Assembly (NCBI GenBank): GCA_903958915.1
Contig: CAJBVC010000028.1
Location: forward strand, 1-8,153
From: an uncultured beta proteobacterium
GTDB lineage: Bacteria; Pseudomonadota; Gammaproteobacteria; Burkholderiales; Burkholderiaceae_C
Direction: 5' to 3'
Length of the DNA stretch: 8,153 nt
In this document: piece by piece, positions 1 to 5,854 of the stretch
Layout: every line of letters starts with the position of its first letter
Position numbering within the stretch: position 1 is the stretch's first letter
Notes under the pieces: generated by a model
Told to the model about the DNA's origin: nothing
Databases searched by the model: none
Seen by the model: only the letters and a program-made list of their open reading frames with translations
Translations under genes and position numbers: made by a program

Positions 1-2235
1 GAGAAGTTTGGCATTGCTACGGCTGGCCTTTCCAACGGGTTTAGCTGGCTGGAACAGGGCATCGACTTCATTACCGAAACCGAGCTATTTGCCACGGCGC
101 CGATGGCACGCAGGCGCCGCAAGCAGGAGCAGGTCAGTGATGTCGAAGCGCTGATCAAGGATCTGAGCGAGCTCAATATTGGCGACCCGGTGGTGCACTC
201 GGCGCACGGTATTGGCCGCTACCGGGGCCTGATCAATCTGGATCTGGGCAACAAGAATTCCGCGGGTGAGCCCGAGTTGCAGGAGTTTCTGCACCTGGAG
301 TACGCTGACAAAGCCACGTTGTATGTCCCGGTGAGTCAGTTGCAGTTGATCAGCCGCTACACCGGCGTCAGTGCGGATGAAGCGCCCCTGCACAAGCTGG
401 GCAGCGGTCAGTGGGAGAAAGCCAAGCGAAAAGCGGCAGAACAGGTGCGCGACTCGGCAGCCGAGTTGCTCAACATCTATGCCCGGCGTGCCGCGCGCGA
501 AGGCCATGCGTTTCGGTATTCCCCCACCGACTACGAGACCTTTGCCAACGACTTCGGCTTTGAAGAAACCCCCGACCAGCGCGCCGCCATCCATTGCGTG
601 ATTCAGGACATGGTCAGCCCGCGCCCGATGGACCGGCTGGTGTGCGGCGATGTCGGTTTTGGCAAGACCGAGGTGGCGCTGCGCGCTGCCTTCATTGCCA
701 TCACCGGCGGCAAACAGGTGGCGTTCCTCGCCCCCACCACCCTCCTGGCAGAACAGCACTACCAGACCCTGATAGACCGATTTTCCAAGTGGCCGGTGAA
801 GGTGGCCGAGATGAGCCGTTTTCGCTCCGGCAAGGAGATCACGGCGGCCCTCAAAGGTCTGGCTGATGGCACCATTGACATCGTGGTGGGCACCCACAAG
901 CTGCTGAGCCAGGACACACATTTCAAGAATCTAGGTTTACTCATCATCGACGAAGAACACCGCTTCGGTGTGCGCCACAAGGAGGCCATGAAAGCGCTGC
1001 GCGCCGAAGTGGACGTGCTCACCCTCACAGCCACCCCGATTCCGAGAACATTGGGCATGGCGCTGGAAGGGCTGCGCGACCTGAGCGTGATCGCCACCGC
1101 GCCGCAGCGCCGGTTGGCCATCAAGACCTTTGTGCGTACCGAAGGTAACGGCGTCATCCGCGAGGCGGTGCTGCGTGAACTCAAACGTGGCGGGCAGGTT
1201 TATTTCCTGCACAACGAAGTCGAAACGATTGAGAACCGCCGCGCCAAGCTTGAAGAGTTGCTTCCCGAGGCCCGCATCGCGGTGGCCCACGGCCAGATGC
1301 CGGAGCGCCAGCTCGAGAGCGTGATGCGGGACTTCATTGCCCAGCGTTACAACCTGCTGCTGTGTTCGACCATCATTGAAACCGGCATCGACGTGCCCAC
1401 CGCCAACACCATTGTGATGAGCCGCGCCGACAAGTTCGGCCTGGCCCAGTTACACCAGCTGCGTGGCCGTGTGGGGCGCAGCCACCACCAGGCCTATGCG
1501 TACCTGATGGTGCCAGACCTCGAAGGCCTGACCAAGCAGGCCAGCCAACGCCTCGATGCCATTCAGGCGATGGAAGAGCTGGGCAGCGGTTTCTACCTGG
1601 CCATGCACGATCTGGAGATTCGCGGCGCAGGCGAAGTGCTGGGTGAAAACCAGAGCGGCAACATGCTGGAAATCGGCTTTCAACTCTACAACGAGATGCT
1701 GGCCGAGGCTGTGCGCTGCCTCAAGAACGGCAAGGAACCGGATCTGCTGAGCCCGCTGAACGTCACCACCGACATCAATCTGCACGCCCCGGCGCTGCTA
1801 CCCAACGATTACTGTGGCGATGTTCACTTGCGCTTAAGTTTCTACAAAAAACTCGCCACCGCCAAAAACGCCGATCAGGTGGACGCGCTGCTCGAAGAGA
1901 TCGTGGACCGGTTCGGGAAGCTTCCACCGCAAGCGCAAACCCTGATCGACGTGCACCGCCTGCGCGTGCTGGCCAAACCCTATGGTGTGCTCAAGGTGGA
2001 CGCTAGCCCGGCGCTGATCACCATCACCTTCGAGAAGAACCCGCCGATCGACTCTATGAAGATCATCCAGTTGATCCAGAAGCACAAGCACATCAAGCTC
2101 GCTGGCAACGAAAAGCTGCGCATCGAGCGCGAACTACCCGAGGCGAAGGACCGGGCGCAGATGGTGCGCGATATTTTGAAATCGCTTGGGCAACCGGTTG
2201 TGGAGGTGGTTGGTACCCCTGTCGTTTCGAAGTAG
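1..2235 (+). CDS. mfd: Transcription-repair coupling factor Mfd (5' truncated by window)
   Basis: Mfd is an ATP-driven dsDNA translocase that pushes stalled RNA polymerase off DNA lesions and recruits UvrA for nucleotide excision repair. The reading frame is open from base 1, so the ATG at 103 is internal. The 744 codons present are the C-terminal part; Mfd is usually about 1150 residues, so roughly 400 N-terminal residues (the UvrB-like, UvrA-binding region) lie outside the window. Visible in fragment numbering: the CarD-like RNA polymerase interaction domain (about 58-130, with VVHSAHGIGRYRG); Walker A GDVGFGKTE (216-224); the DEEH box (317-320); TATP (343-346); helicase motif VI QLRGRVGRS (486-494); the TRG translocation motif beginning HDLEIRGAGEVLGENQSG (536-553); and the C-terminal autoinhibitory domain D7 (about 600-720). 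All motor motifs are intact. It ends with TAG, and I see no convincing terminator before the next promoter. Confidence 0.97.
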   Translation, partial: EKFGIATAGLSNGFSWLEQGIDFITETELFATAPMARRRRKQEQVSDVEALIKDLSELNIGDPVVHSAHGIGRYRGLINLDLGNKNSAGEPELQEFLHLEYADKATLYVPVSQLQLISRYTGVSADEAPLHKLGSGQWEKAKRKAAEQVRDSAAELLNIYARRAAREGHAFRYSPTDYETFANDFGFEETPDQRAAIHCVIQDMVSPRPMDRLVCGDVGFGKTEVALRAAFIAITGGKQVAFLAPTTLLAEQHYQTLIDRFSKWPVKVAEMSRFRSGKEITAALKGLADGTIDIVVGTHKLLSQDTHFKNLGLLIIDEEHRFGVRHKEAMKALRAEVDVLTLTATPIPRTLGMALEGLRDLSVIATAPQRRLAIKTFVRTEGNGVIREAVLRELKRGGQVYFLHNEVETIENRRAKLEELLPEARIAVAHGQMPERQLESVMRDFIAQRYNLLLCSTIIETGIDVPTANTIVMSRADKFGLAQLHQLRGRVGRSHHQAYAYLMVPDLEGLTKQASQRLDAIQAMEELGSGFYLAMHDLEIRGAGEVLGENQSGNMLEIGFQLYNEMLAEAVRCLKNGKEPDLLSPLNVTTDINLHAPALLPNDYCGDVHLRLSFYKKLATAKNADQVDALLEEIVDRFGKLPPQAQTLIDVHRLRVLAKPYGVLKVDASPALITITFEKNPPIDSMKIIQLIQKHKHIKLAGNEKLRIERELPEAKDRAQMVRDILKSLGQPVVEVVGTPVVSK

Positions 2236-2284
2236 CCGGGAGTGCGCGGGATGTTTTGACGCAGGTTGAGACGGCGCTGGCACC

Positions 2285-2313
2285 TTGACACCTGTATTTT
2301 TGTATGCTGAAAT
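2285..2313 (+). promoter_or_regulatory. Probable sigma-70 promoter of the toxin-antitoxin operon
   Basis: A perfect -35 hexamer TTGACA (2285-2290) is followed after exactly 17 bases by TGAAAT (2308-2313), a 4-of-6 match to the -10 consensus. It lies about 40 bases upstream of the antitoxin ATG, in a locally AT-rich patch of an otherwise GC-rich window. Assignment is from sequence only; the start of transcription is not known. Confidence 0.6.
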
Positions 2314-2327
2314 TCCGTCATACAAAA
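2298..2327. promoter_or_regulatory. Inverted-repeat operator straddling the -10 box
   Basis: Perfect 9-bp inverted arms TTTTGTATG (2298-2306) and CATACAAAA (2319-2327) are separated by 12 bases, so the half-site centres are 21 bp apart, about two helical turns on the same face. The putative -10 box sits in the spacer. Ribbon-helix-helix antitoxins commonly autorepress by binding such paired sites over their own promoter, so I infer this is the binding site of the antitoxin encoded at 2352, alone or with its toxin. Confidence 0.6.
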
Positions 2328-2338
2328 TACACCAACCC

Positions 2339-2343
2339 AAGGA
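2339..2343 (+). promoter_or_regulatory. Ribosome binding site of the antitoxin gene
   Basis: AAGGA stands 8 bases before the ATG at 2352. This decides against the longer in-frame start at 2304, which would lie inside the promoter/operator and add 16 residues with no resemblance to a ribbon-helix-helix N terminus. Confidence 0.65.
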
Positions 2344-2351
2344 AATTCACT

Positions 2352-2690
2352 ATGTCTGCTTTGTCTATCCGGCTCACTCCGGAAATTGAAAAACGTCTTG
2401 AGATGGAAGTGAGTCGTCTCAAGGTGACCAAGTCCCGCTTTGTGCAGGACTTGCTGGAAAGCGCGCTGGCCCCTAAAGATGCTGTCGCGCTGCTGATGTT
2501 GGCCAGGGAACGATACGGTTTGGACGAGTTAGCCAAAACCGCCGAACCGACCCACAAGGCAGCCAACGTGAAGGCCTTGGTCCGCGAAGCGGTTCAGAAA
2601 AAGCATGCGGCTGAAAAGGGCGATACCGTAGAAATTGACATCGCCACGGGATTGCTAGCGGCTGAACCCCGGGCAAAGTACGGCGCATGA
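2352..2690 (+). CDS. Ribbon-helix-helix antitoxin of a VapBC-type module
   Basis: This 112-residue protein is predicted to neutralise the PIN toxin encoded directly after it and to repress their shared promoter. The N terminus has the ribbon-helix-helix pattern: a short beta strand (ALSIRLT, residues 3-9), a first helix starting PEIEKRLEMEVSRL (10-23), a turn (KVTKSR) and a second helix (FVQDLLESAL, 30-39). The rest (40-112) is charged and helix-rich, ending in a flexible tail, as expected for the part that wraps the toxin. The start at 2352 is supported by an AAGGA ribosome binding site. Its TGA overlaps the toxin ATG by 4 bp (ATGA), the classic coupling of antitoxin and toxin. The family is assigned by fold pattern and context; the exact subfamily is not recognised. 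Confidence 0.8.
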   Translation: MSALSIRLTPEIEKRLEMEVSRLKVTKSRFVQDLLESALAPKDAVALLMLARERYGLDELAKTAEPTHKAANVKALVREAVQKKHAAEKGDTVEIDIATGLLAAEPRAKYGA

Positions 2691-3106
2691 AATACGCCCT
2701 GCTGGATACCAGTGTGATGGTGGCTTTCTTTGATATCAGGGAAGAACACCATGAGTTGTATAAGACCAAGCTGCGGACCGCGCAAGCGCAAAGCATGCAT
2801 TTGGTGACCACCTGGCCCTGCATCTCGGAGGCAAGTTACATATTGTCACCCTCGGGCCACTTTGCGCTGCTCGACTGGATTGCAGCGGGTGGCGCGTTGG
2901 TCAACGACATTGACATCGTAGACCTGCCCAAAATGGTGAAATACATGCAAACCTACACCGAGCCGGGAAAGTCCCTGGCCGATCTTGCCGATGCATCACT
3001 CGTCTGGTTGGGGCAAAAATTGGATTGCACGCACATACTGACCGAAGACAGGCGAGACTTCCTGCGTTACCGCCTGCCGGATGGCAGATCATTCGAAATT
3101 TTGTGA
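2687..3106 (+). CDS. PIN-domain ribonuclease toxin (VapC-like)
   Basis: This 139-residue protein is a predicted Mg2+-dependent endoribonuclease of the PIN superfamily, acting as the toxin of a type II module. VapC toxins typically cleave tRNA or rRNA; the target here cannot be read from sequence. The acidic active-site residues are all in place: D7 in LLDTSVMVAFFD, E48 in ISEASYIL, D99/D102 in LADLADASLVWLG, and D121/D124 in TEDRRDF. The length is normal for a single-domain PIN toxin, so the gene appears intact and active. Translation is probably coupled to the antitoxin by the ATGA overlap; no strong separate ribosome binding site is seen. A degraded second PIN gene follows it directly. Confidence 0.88.
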   Translation: MKYALLDTSVMVAFFDIREEHHELYKTKLRTAQAQSMHLVTTWPCISEASYILSPSGHFALLDWIAAGGALVNDIDIVDLPKMVKYMQTYTEPGKSLADLADASLVWLGQKLDCTHILTEDRRDFLRYRLPDGRSFEIL

Positions 3107-3243
3107 CTCGCAGTGAACGAGATGCTCAAATTTTGCCCACCGTCGCGCGACAACCAGGCCCTGAGTGTGTTGGTCATGCCGTCGGTACTTCGCCAGACCA
3201 CGGCCACGCGCTGACCATTCGCCATCACATCGGCCTGCCCGGC

Positions 3244-3609
3244 GCGCGAATCATGCAGGACGACCTCAGGCAGTCGCCCAAGGCGAGCAAACAGATTGAG
3301 TCGCTCGATGGCGACAACCCCGGATGCATCACGCAGGTCTGTGTCATTGAGTTGTACTGGGTGTTGACTTCCAGCTACGGGTTGACCGATGAACAGGTAA
3401 CGCAGGCGTTGGAGGCTATTCTGCGTACCAAGCAACTGCTGGTAGAGCACGCCGATCAGGTGATGCCTGCTTTACGGGTTATTGCCGCAGGCAAGGCCGA
3501 TTTTGCGGATTGCCTGATCGAGCGCACTGCCTCCGGTGCTGGTTGCACGCAAACCATGACGTTTGACGTTGGTGCATCCAAACACGCGGGTATGACACTG
3601 GTCGGGTGA
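3244..3609 (+). pseudogene. N-terminally truncated second PIN-domain (VapC-like) gene
   Basis: From about 3244 the + strand encodes a recognisable VapC body of a different subfamily from its upstream neighbour. It starts RIMQDDLRQSPKA, then has the conserved Glu in VIELYWVL (codon 3349), the paired Asp of GKADFADCLIE (3499 and 3508) and TFD near the C terminus (Asp at 3565). The first strand, which should read like DTNVLVR and carries the first catalytic Asp, is missing in all three + frames. Bases before 3244 in the same frame show no PIN similarity. An ATG at 3253 would give 118 residues, and a GTG at 3103 overlapping the upstream stop would give 168, but neither restores the missing Asp. 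No partner antitoxin is visible. I read it as a decayed toxin, probably after a deletion; an expressed inactive PIN fragment is a lesser alternative. Confidence 0.7.
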
Positions 3610-3653
3610 ATGGCAGCGTAGTATCCGTACTATCAAATGACAAGATCACCCCC

Positions 3654-4532
3654 ATGAATGCCGGAGTACTTTACGCCGGGCTCGCCTATGTGGCCTGGGG
3701 CTTGCTGCCCATCTTTTTCAAACAGATCTCCAACGTCAATGCATTGGAGGTCGTAGCCCACCGCGTGGTGTGGTCACTGGTCTTCCTGTTGTGCGTACTG
3801 GCTGTGCTGCAGCGCCGGGCCTGGCTGCGGGACATCACACGCCAGCCACGGGTGCTGCTGGCGTTTGCGGTGTCGGCCTTGCTCCTGTCGGCCAACTGGA
3901 CGGTCTATGTGTGGGCGGTGCAAAACGCCCATGTGCTCGATGCCAGTCTGGGTTACTTCATTTTGCCGCTGATCTATGTGGTGATCGGATTTGTCTTTCT
4001 GCGCGAACGACCACGCCCAGTGCAGTGGCTGGCCGTCGCCGTGGCGGCAGCGGGAGTGGTGTGGCTCACGGTGCAGGCCGGGCGACTGCCGTGGGTGGCC
4101 CTGGTGTTGGCCGTCACCTTCGGCATTTATGGCCTATTGCGCAAACTGGCACCCTTGGGTGCGCTGGAAGGACTGACGCTGGAGACGCTGGTCCTGTTCC
4201 CGTTGGCTGCGGGTCTGCTGGCGTGGTGGGCCTGGCACGGGCAGGGTGCAATCGTTCAAGGCAATGCGCCCACCATCGGCTGGCTGTTGCTGGCGGGACC
4301 GCTGACCGCCATCCCGTTGCTGCTGTTTGCCGCTGGCGCCAGACGCATACCGATGGCCACGCTGGGCATCTTGCAATACATTTCGCCCAGTATTCAGATG
4401 CTGGTCGGCGTTTTTCTCTATGGCGAAGCGTTTGATACTGTGCGCGCCTTGGGCTTCTATCTGATCTGGCTTGCCCTGGCGATCTACAGTCTGGACAGCT
4501 TGTGGAGTGCGCGCAAGCGGCAGGAAACATAG
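3654..4532 (+). CDS. rarD: RarD-like EamA-family inner-membrane permease
   Basis: This 292-residue drug/metabolite-transporter superfamily protein closely follows the layout of E. coli RarD (about 296 residues). It has ten hydrophobic segments in two five-helix EamA repeats across the inner membrane. RarD hallmarks are visible: AYVAWGLLPIFFK (11-23), EVVAHRVVWS (32-41), ANWTVYVWAVQN (80-91), DASLGYFILPL (96-106), FLRERPRPVQWLAV (115-128), FGIYGLLRK (156-164), ETLVLFPLA (177-185), TLGILQYISPSIQ (236-248) and FLYGE (254-258). The ATG at 3654 is chosen because it puts the first helix at the usual distance. A GTG at 3606 overlapping the previous stop would add 16 polar residues. The transported substrate is not established; the family is annotated from a chloramphenicol-sensitivity phenotype. 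No functional link to its neighbours is apparent. Confidence 0.9.
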   Translation: MNAGVLYAGLAYVAWGLLPIFFKQISNVNALEVVAHRVVWSLVFLLCVLAVLQRRAWLRDITRQPRVLLAFAVSALLLSANWTVYVWAVQNAHVLDASLGYFILPLIYVVIGFVFLRERPRPVQWLAVAVAAAGVVWLTVQAGRLPWVALVLAVTFGIYGLLRKLAPLGALEGLTLETLVLFPLAAGLLAWWAWHGQGAIVQGNAPTIGWLLLAGPLTAIPLLLFAAGARRIPMATLGILQYISPSIQMLVGVFLYGEAFDTVRALGFYLIWLALAIYSLDSLWSARKRQET

Positions 4533-4543
4533 CGGTAATCGGC

Positions 4544-4560
4544 GGGGCCCTTGCTGCCCC
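4544..4560 (+). terminator. Small GC hairpin after rarD (weak terminator candidate)
   Basis: GGGGC (4544-4548) and GCCCC (4556-4560) can pair around a 7-base loop, 11 bases after the rarD stop. No run of T follows, so an intrinsic terminator is doubtful. Confidence 0.2.
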
Positions 4561-4624
4561 TCGCAAACTGGCTCCGGCAAGACCAGCGCCAACAACGCCA
4601 CTGTAAGGTCATTTCTGGAGAGAC

Positions 4625-4647
4625 ATCAGGTATTGACCTGATATACC
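4625..4647. promoter_or_regulatory. Two overlapping dyads upstream of the B12-sensor gene
   Basis: A perfect 7-bp inverted repeat, ATCAGGT (4625-4631) and ACCTGAT (4636-4642) around a 4-base centre, overlaps a second dyad, GGTAT (4629-4633) and ATACC (4643-4647) around 9 bases. The cluster lies about 107-129 bases before the ATG of the cobalamin-binding protein, inside the only non-coding gap ahead of the sensor operon. It could be a repressor/activator site or a short RNA hairpin. A TTGACC (4633-4638) inside it resembles a -35 element, but I find no good -10 at proper spacing. Confidence 0.4.
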
Positions 4648-4741
4648 GAGCAAAGTCACATCGGTAGACTGACGTCGCAAGCGGTGGGGGTTTGGCTGAC
4701 GCTACGAATTTTCTGCTTTTCGCCAATTTGCTTTGCACGCT

Positions 4742-4745
4742 GGAG
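4742..4745 (+). promoter_or_regulatory. Ribosome binding site of the B12-sensor gene
   Basis: GGAG is followed after 8 bases by the ATG at 4754. It favours this start over the in-frame TTG at 4733, which would place the GGAG inside the gene. The ATG at 4749 is out of frame. Confidence 0.6.
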
Positions 4746-4753
4746 TACATGGA

Positions 4754-5854
4754 ATGTCCACGCACGATGAACGAATGGTTTTGGACGAACGTGCCCTGCA
4801 GAACTTCATCCGCCTGCAGCCGCAGGCGGTCAGCGCTGTCGCCGCGCGACTCGAAGCCACCCATGACTCTGTGGGCGAACCTTTTGGCATTCAAAGCCAG
4901 GTTGACTTCCGCGAAGATCTGTCCTTCCATCTCGAATTCCTGCGACCAGTACTCGAGTTCGGAATGCTTGCGCCCATGGTTGACTATTTGCGCTGGTTCG
5001 CCAGCGTCCAGGCAGCGCGCGGCATGCCCTATGGGTATCTGAACCAGTCACTTGACTGGCTCGCACACTACTTTTCAGAAACCATGGAGCCGATGCAAGG
5101 TAAGGCCGTTGCTGCAGCGATTGGCGCTGTGCAGGTGAAGTTTCTCGAGAGCAGCGGTATTGTTCCTCTTGTTGCGCCAACGCACCCCGCCGTGTGGCCG
5201 CAAACCGCGGCCTTTGAAGACGCGTTGCTCGCCGGGAATCAGCGCGAGGCCCTGGCGGTTGTGAATGGCTTCCTCGATGATGGCAAAGGACTGATGGAGG
5301 TGGAACTGCATGTCATCCAGCCGGCGCTGTACAGCATCGGTGAAAGGTGGCAATCCAACCAGGTGAGCGTGGCGCAGGAACACATGGCAACAGCCATTGT
5401 CGAGTCGGTGATGACCATTGCGCTGTTGCGCGCACCGCCCCCGGCACCGATAAACAAGCGGGTGATTCTGGCCTGTGTCGAAGGCAACCACCACTCCATA
5501 GGTCTGCGCATGGTCGCCGACGCTTTCCTGCTTGGCGGCTGGGAAGTGCAGTATCTCGGCGCCAGCGTGCCAACGCGTTCGCTGGTGCAGCAGATTGAGG
5601 ACTGGAACCCCGATCTGGTCGGGCTCTCGGTATGTTTCCCGCAGCAACTCACCGTCGTCAAGAAAGTGATCGCCGCGATGGCTGACCGCTTCGGCCCTGC
5701 ACGACCCGCTGTCATGGTCGGGGGCCTGGTCATCAATCGGCTGAATCAACTTGCGGATGTGGTTGGTGCCGATACCTGGGGAGCCGATGCACGCGCGGCA
5801 GTGGACTCAGCCGGCCATTTGCCTGCCACCCGTTTCACCAGAGTAGCACCTTGA
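4754..5854 (+). CDS. Free-standing cobalamin-binding sensor, putative B12 photoreceptor
   Basis: This 366-residue soluble protein is predicted to bind a cobalamin and signal through the histidine kinase encoded next to it. Residues 1-140 form a largely helical, Trp/Phe-rich domain (e.g. LEFGMLAPMVDYLRWFASVQ, 67-86) that I do not recognise. Residues about 150-225 are a B12-binding four-helix cap containing GERW, then W199-x9-E209-H210, the exact spacing of the W-x9-E-H motif that contacts the adenosyl group in CarH/LitR photoreceptors. Residues 235-360 are the Rossmann B12-binding domain: EGNHHSIG (243-250) with H247 as probable lower axial ligand, then YLGASVP (267-273), LVGLSV (288-293) and VGG (322-324). 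There is no MerR DNA-binding domain, unlike CarH. Q200 stands where CarH has the His that ligates cobalt after light. A corrinoid methyltransferase shuttle protein is a weaker alternative, because the neighbour is a kinase. Its TGA overlaps the kinase start. Confidence 0.85.
   Translation: MSTHDERMVLDERALQNFIRLQPQAVSAVAARLEATHDSVGEPFGIQSQVDFREDLSFHLEFLRPVLEFGMLAPMVDYLRWFASVQAARGMPYGYLNQSLDWLAHYFSETMEPMQGKAVAAAIGAVQVKFLESSGIVPLVAPTHPAVWPQTAAFEDALLAGNQREALAVVNGFLDDGKGLMEVELHVIQPALYSIGERWQSNQVSVAQEHMATAIVESVMTIALLRAPPPAPINKRVILACVEGNHHSIGLRMVADAFLLGGWEVQYLGASVPTRSLVQQIEDWNPDLVGLSVCFPQQLTVVKKVIAAMADRFGPARPAVMVGGLVINRLNQLADVVGADTWGADARAAVDSAGHLPATRFTRVAP

Noticed and set aside
85..921. Long reverse-strand open frame (278 codons) opposite mfd
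   Set aside because: It lies entirely opposite the well-conserved Mfd RNA polymerase-binding and Walker A region, and its translation resembles no family. It is a by-product of GC-rich codon use.
2236..2284. Possible mfd terminator
   Set aside because: I looked for a stem followed by T residues after the stop at 2235. The GC-rich stretch does not form a clean hairpin.
3067..3450. Reverse-strand frame of 127 codons spanning the gap between the two PIN genes
   Set aside because: I considered it as a transposase or antitoxin remnant, but no motif of either is visible, and half of it lies opposite the PIN remnant.
3619..3632. Short dyad TAGTA-TCCG-TACTA before rarD
   Set aside because: A five-base stem with no T-run and no convincing promoter at the right spacing is close to what chance gives.
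4114..4601. Reverse-strand open frames opposite the end of rarD
   Set aside because: They lie opposite conserved EamA transmembrane segments, and their translations are Arg/Gln/Pro-rich with no domain.
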